From Paenibacillus sp. Soil522 (GTDB lineage Bacteria; Bacillota; Bacilli; Paenibacillales; Paenibacillaceae), in assembly GCF_001428245.1 (NCBI RefSeq), contig NZ_LMRV01000033.1, forward strand, positions 269,581-304,314: 34,734 nt of DNA, read 5' to 3'. The notes beneath the pieces were generated by a model, which was given only the letters and a program-made list of their open reading frames with translations, searched no databases and had not been told where the DNA came from. Position 1 is the stretch's first letter. Every line of letters begins with the position of its first letter. Shown here in pieces: positions 17,513 to 25,553 of this stretch. Made by a program: the position numbers and the translations under genes.

Positions 17513-18553
17513 CTAGTTAAGCGATACCCGCTTGCGGATAATCAGGATAAGCCAGCCGAAACTGATCAATCCGAATAACGGATAAAGTGTCGAGAGCAGC
17601 GTGCCAAACCCGATTTGGCTGGCTACATAGCAAATAGCGAGGATGAGAAGGACAATCAGGCTGCGGGCCCATTTCAACCGCTCATGGAGCTGAAGGGTGA
17701 GCCCGTATATATCAGCGATAAGCGTCGTGAAGATTTCCGCGAAAATAATAAAAATATAAATAAATTGAACGCTGGGTCCAAGCTGCCTGGCGATGCCGCC
17801 CATCGGTATGGCAAACTGCTGAATGCCGGGCATATGTACGGAAAGTGTGATATGTCCGGCAAGCAGCATAAAGCCGATGCCGATGCCGCCGATCCAGGAG
17901 CCGGCAATGATCAGCTTGCGGTCGCGGATTTCTGCTCCAAGCGGAACGAGCACAGCCTGCGACATCGAGAGATTAAAGGCCGTGTACAGAAATGGCGAAG
18001 CCCATGCGGCCCAAATGGAATAATCGCTCGACAGCTTATAGAACTTATCTGCGCCCGGTGTTTGGAACGTATCGATCATGATGAGCGCCGTGAATAAAAG
18101 CATGATCGGGACGACGATAGCATTAACCGTCAGAATGGCATTCATCCCTTTGCGCAGCAAAAAGTAACATGCGGCTATCGTAATAAGCAGACCCGATTGA
18201 TAGGAAATATTCCAATGCTCATAAAAAATAGTGCCTGCGCCAGCGAGCATAACAGCCGTTACGCCTAGAAGCACGACAAGCATAAAATGGCTGATGAGAC
18301 GCCCGTACTTGTCACCGAATAAGAACTTATTTAAATCCTCATAGGATTTTGCCCTAATTTCGCTGGCAATGAGCATCATCTTCGTGCCCAGCCAGATGAA
18401 CAACACGGTAGACAGAGCAATCGTGAACGTGCCCCAATAACCGAAGCGGGTAAAAAATTGCAATATTTCTTGACCGGTGGCAAAGCCGGCCCCTACGACC
18501 GTCCCCATGTAGGTCGAAGCGATTTGCAGCATCTTTCCTAAACGTTTCCACAT
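17513..18553 (-). CDS. ykvI: YkvI-family membrane protein
   Basis: A 346-residue integral membrane protein with about ten helices. It begins QIASTYMGTVVGAGFATGQE, the broken first helix typical of the LeuT/APC transporter fold and of B. subtilis YkvI (347 residues). Substrate is not known; family members are annotated only as putative transporters. The gene ends 27 bases from the end of yhaN on the other strand. Between them, GATTTTTTTTAAAAAATC (17487-17504) is a perfect AT palindrome that may serve as a weak terminator both ways. Confidence 0.85.
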   Translation of the reverse strand: MWKRLGKMLQIASTYMGTVVGAGFATGQEILQFFTRFGYWGTFTIALSTVLFIWLGTKMMLIASEIRAKSYEDLNKFLFGDKYGRLISHFMLVVLLGVTAVMLAGAGTIFYEHWNISYQSGLLITIAACYFLLRKGMNAILTVNAIVVPIMLLFTALIMIDTFQTPGADKFYKLSSDYSIWAAWASPFLYTAFNLSMSQAVLVPLGAEIRDRKLIIAGSWIGGIGIGFMLLAGHITLSVHMPGIQQFAIPMGGIARQLGPSVQFIYIFIIFAEIFTTLIADIYGLTLQLHERLKWARSLIVLLILAICYVASQIGFGTLLSTLYPLFGLISFGWLILIIRKRVSLN

Positions 18554-18711
18554 CGTCTACCTTCCTCCGTTCGATGGCCCTCTATATTAAGAAGGTATGT
18601 CCAAACGGGGACAGGCATGACTTTTTTCAAAATTTTAGGACGCTATAAAGCTATCGTCAGGAGTCCGATTGATGTCCATGCTCATTACAATTGCTGTTTT
18701 CTTTAAAGCCA

Positions 18712-19425
18712 TTATCTGAGCGAGAGCAGCTTGATGGAGACGATTTCGTTATGCGCAGGGTCAAGATCAAGCTTAAGCAGCGCTCCCTCTGCTTCGTAAA
18801 TAAGTAAATATGCTGTTTGCTTTTCCGGCTTGCCAAGCGCTCGCAGCGCCGTCTCGGGATCGTTTCCAACTCGCAGGCCGCTGAGTCCTGCGGAGATGCT
18901 TTTGCCATAAACCTCGACATATTGAACTTTTTTGTGATCATTGATCCCAACTGCGAAGCCTTCGAATTCAAGCACCTTTATCGTTTCGTTCTCTTCATTA
19001 AGCGTGTAGCTGTCTGCGGGCTTTCCGTAAAGCTGATTCACCGTTATATCGCTATCGCCGATCGAAATGCCTTGGAGCTTCGGCGAATCTGCGGACCAGG
19101 ATGCATCCTTGCTTTGGGTTTTTACCGTTGCTTTCGTATCACCGGTTTTGTGAATCGTAGATGTTTCGGCACTCGTATCGCTAGTCGTATCGACGCGGTT
19201 CGAGCTTGGCACATCCGTTTGAAGCTCGTTGTCAGCCTGCTCCGAATACGTTTTTTGAGGGCTGTCGGGCGCAGGGTTTTTCCCGGTTTGGGCAGGAGCC
19301 GGGCTGCTTATATAGGAAACGGGAGGAGCTGTCGCCGAGCTTTGACAGCCGGCAAGCAGGATGACAAGCGCAGATACTCCCATTATCATTGCAACTTTAG
19401 TCGTATCTATTCTCGAAGTGTTCAT
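18712..19425 (-). CDS. Lipoprotein of unknown function with a duplicated domain
   Basis: A 237-residue protein with a lipoprotein signal peptide: helix VAMIMGVSALVILLAGC, with lipobox LAGC and the lipidated cysteine at residue 27. Then comes a Ser/Thr/Pro-rich linker of about 80 residues and two related units of about 55 residues. The first is ISIGDSDITVNQLYGKP...VQYVEVYG; the second is LRVGNDPETALRALGKP...IVSIKLLSL. Both share a G-D/N, a GKP turn and a closing beta-strand, so this looks like an internal duplication of an SmpA/DUF4309-like unit. It should be anchored on the outer face of the membrane. The start at 19425 has an AAAGGAG site; an in-frame GTG at 19434 is the alternative. No function is suggested by the neighbours. 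Confidence 0.75.
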   Translation of the reverse strand: MNTSRIDTTKVAMIMGVSALVILLAGCQSSATAPPVSYISSPAPAQTGKNPAPDSPQKTYSEQADNELQTDVPSSNRVDTTSDTSAETSTIHKTGDTKATVKTQSKDASWSADSPKLQGISIGDSDITVNQLYGKPADSYTLNEENETIKVLEFEGFAVGINDHKKVQYVEVYGKSISAGLSGLRVGNDPETALRALGKPEKQTAYLLIYEAEGALLKLDLDPAHNEIVSIKLLSLR

Positions 19426-19626
19426 GGCCTGCACTCCTTTCGTTATATCGTATAATGGAATTGGGACATGTATTTATAAATGCATGAATATAGTATATTA
19501 CTTAATGGCAGCAGCTGCAGTTGTTCTCCTTTATTAGACGAGAAAATATGGAAATAGTTGCTCCTTTTTTCCGTAGATTAGAAATTATTGCTTGGAAATC
19601 TTCGCAATTGTTTTGGTTTTGTGGAG

Positions 19627-19652
19627 AACCCTTCGATAGGGTTGCACTTTTT
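19627..19652 (+). terminator. Attenuator-like hairpin ahead of the first xpt paralogue
   Basis: AACCCT (19627-19632) pairs with AGGGTT (19638-19643) around TCGAT, followed four bases later by five T. It is short for a terminator but lies 52 bases before the start codon, where attenuation is possible. No purine-riboswitch core (GTTTCTACC) is found in 19440-19703. Confidence 0.4.
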
Positions 19653-19703
19653 GCCTGACCTATGGTACGTTAACGAAAAGGATTTTGGTGGAGGTAATGA
19701 AAG

Positions 19704-20273
19704 ATGGAGAGCTTAAAACAACGTATTTTAGCAGAATCATCTGTATTGTCGGATAACGTGCTGCGGATGGATGCATTGATCAACCACCAGGTCGACCCTG
19801 CTTTGACGATGGAAATGGGACAAGAATTCGCGAGACGCTTTGCAGAGGAGCGTATTACGAAAGTCATTACGGTGGAGTCTTCGGGCATCCCCGCAGCTTT
19901 TGCCACGGCCTACACGCTTGGCGTGCCGCTCGTGTTCGCGCGCCGCAAGAAGACGTTAATCGCTGATCCGGACGCCTATTTGGAGCGCGTACCATCCTTT
20001 ACAAAAGGCATGGTTACCGATATTATGGTGTCAAAACAGTTTCTAAAGGCAGAAGATCGTGTACTATTTATTGATGACATTATTGCAAATGGCGATGCAG
20101 CACGCGGACTAATCAAAATTATTCAGCGTTCGGGCGCAACGTTAATCGGTCTTGGCGTTGTCGTCGAGAAGTCATTTCAAGCCGGCGGAAGAACATTGCG
20201 GGAACAAGGTATCCGAGTGGAGCCGCTCGTTCGCATTTCATCGCTTGATAACGGTGAAATAAAATTTGAGTAA
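19704..20273 (+). CDS. Xanthine phosphoribosyltransferase paralogue (divergent)
   Basis: A 189-residue type I phosphoribosyltransferase of the Xpt family. The PRPP loop is VLFIDDIIANGDAARG, and the family's N-terminal VLRMDALINHQVDP and substrate-side ESSGIPAAFA are present. Xpt joins xanthine to PRPP to make XMP for purine salvage in the cytoplasm. It is about half identical to the second copy at 23100 and further from B. subtilis Xpt (IIANG for FLANG, SSGIPAAF for SSGIAPAV), so its base preference may differ. The ATG has a GGTGGAGG site 9 bases ahead. The B. subtilis gene is under a guanine riboswitch; none is seen here. Confidence 0.85.
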   Translation: MESLKQRILAESSVLSDNVLRMDALINHQVDPALTMEMGQEFARRFAEERITKVITVESSGIPAAFATAYTLGVPLVFARRKKTLIADPDAYLERVPSFTKGMVTDIMVSKQFLKAEDRVLFIDDIIANGDAARGLIKIIQRSGATLIGLGVVVEKSFQAGGRTLREQGIRVEPLVRISSLDNGEIKFE

Positions 20274-20355
20274 GATGTTCCAGTAGGAATACTCTTTTCC
20301 CATTCGGCATTATGGCTTATAATGATACAGAAGTGATCGAGGGGAGGCACAAGTT

Positions 20356-20676
20356 ATGGGGGAAATGTCTGCAGAATTTATGTATACGAAGCTTAGCGAC
20401 GCGAAAGTCCACTTTGAGCGTGCACTAGATTGTAAACATACGGAATTTGATGATTTGTATCCTTATATGATTGAGCATCCACAGTTTTTTTGGTACAAGC
20501 GCTATGTAGCGTGGTCGGAGCTGCTTACGATTGTGAAGCTGTGCGACGAATTGACTATTGAATGGCGGGAGCAATTCACGGACCGTCAGAGCGAATATAT
20601 CGGTAAACGAGTGATGTCTTCGCGGGTGCTGGATGAATGGTACGAAACCAATGATGCCAAAGAGCATGCAGGTTAG
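20356..20676 (+). CDS. Small protein of unknown function
   Basis: A 106-residue soluble, acidic, helix-rich protein (MGEMSAEFMYTKLSDAKVHF ... YVAWSELLTIVKLCDELTIE). It has a GAGGGGAGG site before its ATG and a consensus -10 TATAAT (20318-20323) with a weak -35 upstream, so it likely has its own promoter. A strong terminator (20711-20748) follows. I do not recognise the family. Confidence 0.65.
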   Translation: MGEMSAEFMYTKLSDAKVHFERALDCKHTEFDDLYPYMIEHPQFFWYKRYVAWSELLTIVKLCDELTIEWREQFTDRQSEYIGKRVMSSRVLDEWYETNDAKEHAG

Positions 20677-20710
20677 GATTGAATAAATGGCTTTGCCGGA
20701 ATTAGAAATA

Positions 20711-20748
20711 AACCTCAATGACTTGCGCAAGCAATCATTGGGGTTTTT
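20711..20748 (+). terminator. Rho-independent terminator between two small genes
   Basis: AACCTCAATGA (20711-20721) pairs with TCATTGGGGTT (20735-20745), 11 pairs with one U-G, followed by a T run to 20748. It falls inside the upstream extension of the next reading frame, which argues that this extension is not translated. Confidence 0.8.
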
Positions 20749-20791
20749 CCATAGCAGTATGGCCGGGGCATACAACCAGGAGGGAATTGAA

Positions 20792-21016
20792 GTGATAAGT
20801 GAGGAACAATTGGATCGGTTCCGGGTAAGCGGTGAAACCGTTAGGGTTGTGCGTGATGAGATGGAAGTTAACGATGTGCACGGTATTGTGGTCGCATGGG
20901 ATGAGTCTTCGGTTGTCATTCGCCGGCCAAATCGCAGAGTGGTGAAGCTGAGCCGCATTTACAGCTACGCGCCGGCATCGGAGGCCCGTGTGAAGCCTTT
21001 TGAAGATGCTACATAA
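20792..21016 (+). CDS. Small protein of unknown function, GTG start
   Basis: A 74-residue protein from a GTG at 20792 with AGGAGGG 7 bases ahead. The frame is open back to an ATG at 20687, but that extension contains a full terminator hairpin and has a poorer site. The body, VHGIVVAWDESSVVIRRPNRRVVKLSRIY, looks like a small beta-barrel (SH3-like). It lies between one terminator and two strong ones (21091-21182). Family not recognised. Confidence 0.65.
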   Translation: MISEEQLDRFRVSGETVRVVRDEMEVNDVHGIVVAWDESSVVIRRPNRRVVKLSRIYSYAPASEARVKPFEDAT

Positions 21017-21090
21017 ATAAATATTTGTAAAAAGCAGCACATAGCAGCAGCTTTCTGCGATTAAAAGCTGAGAATCAATACGTTATGTCG

Positions 21091-21141
21091 ACAATAAGTG
21101 AACTTGACTCTCTTGGAGTTAATTTTACTTATTGTTTTTTT
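21091..21141 (+). terminator. Rho-independent terminator
   Basis: ACAATAAGT (21091-21099) pairs with ACTTATTGT (21127-21135), with an inner AACT/AGTT pairing, followed by seven T (21135-21141). Confidence 0.75.
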
Positions 21142-21154
21142 GTTTCTGCTCAGG

Positions 21155-21182
21155 TCTCCCGTAGATTACGGGAGATTTTTTT
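21155..21182 (+). terminator. Second rho-independent terminator
   Basis: TCTCCCGTA (21155-21163) pairs perfectly with TACGGGAGA (21167-21175) around GAT, followed by seven T (21176-21182). It stands in tandem with the terminator at 21091. Confidence 0.85.
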
Positions 21183-21217
21183 GCTATATAAGAATTTATA
21201 AGTTTCACTCCTACCAC

Positions 21218-21454
21218 ATAGGAAAGTATAAAATTCGCTAAAGCATTAAAGCGAGATGAACTTTCCTATTGGCGAAAACCTACCTTGTAAACGCGGTCGT
21301 TCATCTTCGAAAGACCTCGATTTATAAGTTTGACGCTTATCTTCCACCCTCGAAACGGTTCGTCCTGTAACAAGGACGACGTAAGTCGTTTCTGCTTGTA
21401 TGATCGGGTTTTTCCTAAACCGGACAAGTACACAAGCAAATTCATTCTCTTCAC
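21218..21454. repeat. Palindromic intergenic element, possibly a dispersed repeat
   Basis: ATAGGAAAGT (21218-21227) is inverted at 21260-21269 (ACTTTCCTAT), with TCGCT/AGCGA nested inside. Further on, TCGTCCT ... AGGACGA (around 21358-21378) forms another hairpin. A 62-codon frame on the minus strand (21266-21454, GTG start) covers the rest but looks like a by-product of the repeat, so it is not called as a gene. Dispersed copies elsewhere in the genome would settle its nature. Confidence 0.45.
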
Positions 21455-21492
21455 ATAAATTGCTAATAGATTGGTAGATTGGAGGGATTGAG

Positions 21493-21792
21493 ATGAGAGA
21501 TTACAAGCAGCGGAAGAACGGTATCACCATTAATTTCATTATTATCCGAAATAATGTACACATCGAACAAAGAGCGGAGGGCGGAGGGCAGATCAACCGC
21601 AATGTGGGGGCAAATTCGAATCAAGGCGGTCAGACGGCCGTTCACGGAAGAACGGCGAATAAATTTTCCCAGTTTGCCAACGGCAACGGGAGAAGCGGAA
21701 TCGCCGGGAAGAAGAACGATGAGCAAGGCGGTCAAAGCGCGATCAAAATCAATAAGAAGATTAACAAGAAAAAGTTCGGCAGACGCAGATAA
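21493..21792 (+). CDS. Small basic Gly/Asn/Gln-rich protein, probably disordered
   Basis: A 99-residue protein with a GGAGGG site 7 bases before the ATG. After a hydrophobic strand (ITINFIIIRNNVHIEQ) the sequence is low in complexity (GGGQINRNVGANSNQGGQ, NGNGRSGIAGKK) and ends in a strongly basic tail (INKKINKKKFGRRR). I do not recognise it. The composition suggests a nucleic-acid- or spore-associated structural protein, but that is only a guess. The stretch 21793-22043 after it holds no clear gene. Confidence 0.6.
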   Translation: MRDYKQRKNGITINFIIIRNNVHIEQRAEGGGQINRNVGANSNQGGQTAVHGRTANKFSQFANGNGRSGIAGKKNDEQGGQSAIKINKKINKKKFGRRR

Positions 21793-21971
21793 AACGAATC
21801 GTCAAAGAACGCGAAATCATTCCTCTGCTTTTATAACCGTCTCCGGCGCAAAGCGATTTGCCCGTATGCGCAGCGTCATTTCCACGTTGCTCAAACAGCA
21901 TCGTCCCGTTCTCTCCACGCTCGCCGACGCTGTTCGGAGCAGCGTACAACTGCTTCCGAAGCGTTTAGGTA

Positions 21972-21977
21972 TATAAT
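21972..21977 (+). promoter_or_regulatory. -10 element upstream of the PemK/MazF-like gene
   Basis: A perfect TATAAT at 21972-21977 lies 66 bases before the ATG. The -35 is weak (CTGCTT at 21950-21955, 16-base spacing). Confidence 0.4.
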
Positions 21978-22043
21978 ATGGTTTGGCGGAAAATACTCCC
22001 CATATGTCGATTGATACAGGACTAAGGGAGGCTGATCAGTGAT

Positions 22044-22625
22044 ATGACCATTCGAATTTCACGTTTGGAACAGTATTTGGATTGGTTTAAAAGTATGACA
22101 TACTTGGATAAAATAGCTGTAAAGACAAGAACAAGAGCTCTCAGAAGGGGAGAAGTTTACAATTGTTATTTGGGCAGAGGCGTAGGAAGTGAAGAAGAGA
22201 AGTACAGACCTTGTTTAATTATTCAAAATGACGATGGAAATATTCATTCAGCAAATACGATTGTTGCTCCCATCACGAGCGCTGCCGGAACACCAAGAGT
22301 GACTGTGCCGATTTTGGGAACCTATCGTTATTCGGAAAACGGTATGACAAAAACATTGTCGGGATATATTTTACTCGGGAATATTGTAACGGTCAGCAAA
22401 GCAAGACTTGGTCAAAGCTGTCTAGCCACACTTACACGCGAAATGAATGAGATTAACGAAAAAATAATGGTTTCAACAGGTGTATATAAATTGTATAATG
22501 AATCGGTTCATAAAAATCGGAAAAGCGTTAGAACCATTAAACGTATGAGTAATGAAATAAATGCTTTGCGGAAAAAAGTCCAGGATACGGAACAAAGGTT
22601 AATTGACAACGGCATACGCGTATGA
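22044..22625 (+). CDS. PemK/MazF-family protein, possible orphan toxin
   Basis: A 193-residue protein with a PemK/MazF-like core at about 32-140: RRGEVYNCYLG, EKYRPCLIIQNDDGN, NTIVAPITSA, then SGYILLGNIVTVSKARLGQ. MazF-type toxins cut mRNA at short sequences. It is longer than a classic MazF (about 115 residues): an N-terminal helix of about 30 residues precedes the core, and a basic, coiled-coil tail follows (VRTIKRMSNEINALRKKVQD). No antitoxin frame is seen upstream within 250 bases. The DNA is clearly more AT-rich than the genes around it, a sign of transfer. AAGGGAGG lies 12 bases before the ATG. A 40-nt tandem repeat begins 14 bases after the stop codon. Whether it is still toxic is unknown. 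Confidence 0.75.
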   Translation: MTIRISRLEQYLDWFKSMTYLDKIAVKTRTRALRRGEVYNCYLGRGVGSEEEKYRPCLIIQNDDGNIHSANTIVAPITSAAGTPRVTVPILGTYRYSENGMTKTLSGYILLGNIVTVSKARLGQSCLATLTREMNEINEKIMVSTGVYKLYNESVHKNRKSVRTIKRMSNEINALRKKVQDTEQRLIDNGIRV

Positions 22626-22638
22626 TTAAATGATTTTA

Positions 22639-22718
22639 CAAATATGTCCCGTCTGTTGATGGGATCGCCTTTCTTACTCAAATATGAGAAGTCTGTTGAT
22701 TTCTCCGCCGAAAGGGAC
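22639..22718 (+). repeat. Two 40-nt tandem repeats with covarying hairpin stems
   Basis: Each unit reads CAAATATG, four variable bases, GTCTGTTGAT, four bases that complement the first four, then YCGCC. In unit 1 (22639-22678) the stem is TCCC/GGGA; in unit 2 (22679-22718) it is AGAA/TTCT. The next outer pair is G-U in unit 1 and G-C in unit 2. The 10-base loop is identical while the stem has changed on both sides, which points to selection on RNA structure. The pair lies between the PemK/MazF-like gene and a terminator on the same strand. Confidence 0.75.
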
Positions 22719-22746
22719 TCTGCTTTTTATTAGTAGGGTCTTTTTT
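22716..22746 (+). terminator. Rho-independent terminator after the tandem repeats
   Basis: GACTCTGCT (22716-22724) pairs with AGTAGGGTC (22732-22740), nine pairs with two G-U, followed by six T. GGGAC (22714-22718) at its base is also complementary to GTCCC (22646-22650) in repeat unit 1, so two folds compete. Confidence 0.7.
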
Positions 22747-22799
22747 CATTTTTTCTGTAACGCGCGGGCATTCAAAAACTATAAATATAAGCAACAAAA

Positions 22800-22847
22800 A
22801 AACCACTTCATTATCATGAACTTAAGGCCATGATAATGAAGTGGTTT
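22800..22847 (-). terminator. Terminator of the tRNA-Leu gene
   Basis: AACCACTTCATTATCATG (22801-22818) pairs perfectly with 22829-22846, plus one more A-T. The A run at 22795-22800 gives a U-tract on the minus strand, downstream of the tRNA. Confidence 0.8.
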
Positions 22848-22922
22848 GGATTTACGAATTGATGTCAAATATTGACCACTAGATTTAATATCGTCTAGAA
22901 TAGACTATAATTCCTTTAAGGA

Positions 22923-23006
22923 TGCGGTCGAGAGGACTCGAACCTCCACGGCTGTTACACCACTAGAACCTGAATCTAGCGCGTCTGCCAATTCCGCCAC
23001 GACCGC
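22923..23006 (-). tRNA. tRNA-Leu (anticodon CAG)
   Basis: The minus strand folds into a class II tRNA: acceptor GCGGTCG/CGACCGC, D-loop AATTGGCAGACG, anticodon stem CTAGA/TCTAG around TTCAGGT, giving anticodon CAG, a long variable arm and a T arm with GGTTCGAGTCC. The discriminator base is A, as leucine tRNAs need. CCA is not encoded. Confidence 0.95.
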
Positions 23007-23027
23007 ATAACCTGTTTCACAAAAAGT

Positions 23028-23057
23028 ATCTTATCATAAGTAAGATGGGATAGTCAA
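23028..23057 (-). promoter_or_regulatory. Promoter of tRNA-Leu
   Basis: On the minus strand, TTGACT (23052-23057) and TAAGAT (23028-23033) are 18 bases apart and end 21 bases before the mature 5' end of the tRNA. Confidence 0.6.
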
Positions 23058-23096
23058 CATGATCTTAATAAATTATTTTATAAAATGGAGGGATAA

Positions 23097-23678
<582 letters not shown>

Positions 23679-23739
23679 CTTTAGAGCATATTATTAATGA
23701 CCTAGTAAGGAAAATGCAATAAAACTCAAAATCGAATGC

Positions 23740-23764
23740 AAAAGGCCAATATAGGGCCTTTTTT
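23740..23764 (+). terminator. Rho-independent terminator of xpt
   Basis: AAAAGGCC (23740-23747) pairs with GGCCTTTT (23755-23762), with six T at 23759-23764. Confidence 0.8.
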
Positions 23765-23802
23765 CTTTGCTTCAAGCATATTTTACAGCTCCTTCACAAA
23801 CA

Positions 23803-24741
23803 ATGATAGTAAACGGTGAGGGATGTGAGCATAAATTGAGTAGACAGCAGGATTGTGACACAGAAAGGTACAAGCGGGCTGATCGTTATAAAGGAAAGCA
23901 GCAAGCCGTTAAAATGGTAATGACCGTTTTGTTTATGACGATTCTACTAGGAGTTGGAAGTCCGGTCGGCAATGATGCCGTATCCGCGCAGTCATCGGCA
24001 TTTCACATGAATGCGGCCGATGAGGAGCAAGGGCGGCGGACGGTGGCGGTCGTTATCGATGATTTCGGCAATGGAATGGACGGTACGAAGGAGATGCTGA
24101 AGCTGCCGATCCAAATTACAGCAGCGATTATGCCGTTCATGCCGACTACGAAGCAGGATGCCGAGGAAGCGCATAGACTCGGTCACGACGTGATTGTCCA
24201 TATGCCGATGGAGCCGAATAAAGGACTAAAGAAGTGGCTGGGTCCGGGCGCGTTAACGACAGATTTGAGTGATGAGGAAGTTCGCAAACGTGTGGAGGAT
24301 GCGATTAATGATGTACCTTATGCAATCGGCATGAATAATCACATGGGCTCGAAGGTGACGTCCGACGAGAGAATGATGCGCATCGTGCTTGGCGTCTGCA
24401 AGGAACGCGGGCTGTTTTTTCTCGATAGCCGAACGTCCTATAAGACAGTTGTCCCCAAAATCGCAGCAGAGCTTCAGGTTCCGATCGTTTCAAACGATGT
24501 ATTTCTCGATGACGTCTATACCGTACAGCATATTTCCAAACAAATCAGGGTACTGCAAAAGTATTTGGAGTCGCACATTAGCTGCATCACGATTGGGCAT
24601 GTAGGTCCACCGGGCAAAAAGACAGCATCTGTCCTTCAGCAATCCATTCCCGTCATGCAAACTAACGTGCAGTTCGTGAAGCTGACGGCGCTTATTCGCG
24701 GCGGTTCAATGAACGATCCACTTGTATTGCCTAATTCCTGA
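23803..24741 (+). CDS. Divergent polysaccharide deacetylase (YibQ family), secreted
   Basis: A protein of about 312 residues in the YibQ family (divergent NodB fold). After a basic N terminus comes a signal helix, MVMTVLFMTILLGVGS, with a likely cut after AVSA. The domain starts VAVVIDDFGNG, then IMPFMPTTKQDAEEAHRLGHDVIVHMPME, MNNHMGSKVT, GLFFLDSRTS and CITIGHVGPPG, all family landmarks. It should act outside the membrane on peptidoglycan or another glycan. The start is uncertain: ATG 23803 lacks a good site, while a TTG at 23836 follows GAGGGA. Its 3' end overlaps cwlD on the other strand by 36 bases. In E. coli yibQ sits beside the amidase activator envC, so the link to amidases recurs. Confidence 0.8.
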   Translation: MIVNGEGCEHKLSRQQDCDTERYKRADRYKGKQQAVKMVMTVLFMTILLGVGSPVGNDAVSAQSSAFHMNAADEEQGRRTVAVVIDDFGNGMDGTKEMLKLPIQITAAIMPFMPTTKQDAEEAHRLGHDVIVHMPMEPNKGLKKWLGPGALTTDLSDEEVRKRVEDAINDVPYAIGMNNHMGSKVTSDERMMRIVLGVCKERGLFFLDSRTSYKTVVPKIAAELQVPIVSNDVFLDDVYTVQHISKQIRVLQKYLESHISCITIGHVGPPGKKTASVLQQSIPVMQTNVQFVKLTALIRGGSMNDPLVLPNS

Positions 24742-25413
24742 GGCGATTGCTGCCGCAACCTCCTGTTGACGATGAGGGTCGGTTAGCATCTTGCGATCCC
24801 TTTCGCTGCTAATAAAGCCCATCTCAACGATTACGGCTGGCTGCTGAACCCGGTTGAGCAAATAAAACGGCTTTCCTTCCCGCGGGAGGAAGGCTGTATT
24901 TTGCTGTCGGTTGAGCGCATCCTGAATGCAGAAAGCAAGCAAGGAGCTTTCCCCATTGTTCTGATGCAGTACGAGCGGACCATGCTGAGAGCTCTTCTTC
25001 GACCAATTCACATGCAGGCTAACGAGCAGCTCGCTCTCAATTTCCTCGGTAAGCTGGCGGCGCTGCGACAAATCCTTGCGATGTCTGGAGCGGCTTATGT
25101 GCCAGCGGTTATCTTCACTTAGCGCGTAGTCGCCGGTTCGGTTAAGCACGGTGGGGATGTTTTGGCGGCGTAACGTGAAATAAAGCTTGCGGGCGACAGC
25201 TAAATTAATGTCCTTTTCCAGAATATCGGCCGAGGAGGCTCCGCCGTCAATACCGCCATGCCCAACATCAATGATGACGACGGTAGACGGTAGCGCCCAG
25301 TCCTGATCGGTTCCTACCGGCAGTAGAGGCCATGCAGACGCGCTGGACGGGCTGTTACTGTTAATAACAGCAAAGCTTAACGCGATAAAGACAAGTACCA
25401 ATTTCCAAAACAT
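24706..25413 (-). CDS. cwlD: N-acetylmuramoyl-L-alanine amidase CwlD
   Basis: A 235-residue Amidase_3 enzyme, the size of B. subtilis CwlD (237). After a signal helix (FWKLVLVFIALSFAVI) come the zinc and catalytic motifs: IDVGHGGIDGGA, LEKDINLAVA, LVSLHVNW and VIVEMGFISS. CwlD strips the peptide side chain from muramic acid, the first step in making muramic-delta-lactam of the spore cortex. GGAGGAA lies 10 bases before the ATG. The expected deacetylase partner in B. subtilis is PdaA; here the neighbour is a YibQ-type deacetylase instead. Confidence 0.88.
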   Translation of the reverse strand: MFWKLVLVFIALSFAVINSNSPSSASAWPLLPVGTDQDWALPSTVVIIDVGHGGIDGGASSADILEKDINLAVARKLYFTLRRQNIPTVLNRTGDYALSEDNRWHISRSRHRKDLSQRRQLTEEIESELLVSLHVNWSKKSSQHGPLVLHQNNGESSLLAFCIQDALNRQQNTAFLPREGKPFYLLNRVQQPAVIVEMGFISSERDRKMLTDPHRQQEVAAAIASGIRQYKWIVH

Positions 25414-25553
25414 AATGAGGGTTCCTCCAGATCACTTTGACATAACGTTAGCGTGGCTGTTTGGAGGAAAACTCATGCATGTTTATATTCGAATGCTGCA
25501 GGGCAAACTTTATAACATCATTATCTCAATCGGATTTAAAGGGAGTGGAGCAA

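Noticed and set aside
19440..19703. Guanine riboswitch before the first xpt paralogue
   Set aside because: The aptamer core (TATGG, GTTTCTACC, CTATGG in order) is not present; a lone CTATGG near 19660 is chance.
21266..21454. A 62-codon minus-strand frame as a gene
   Set aside because: Weak start, no ribosome site, and it coincides with hairpins of a repeat-like element.
21554..21976. A 140-codon frame as possible antitoxin before the PemK/MazF-like gene
   Set aside because: It overlaps the 99-residue gene in another frame and has no ribosome site or antitoxin-like features.
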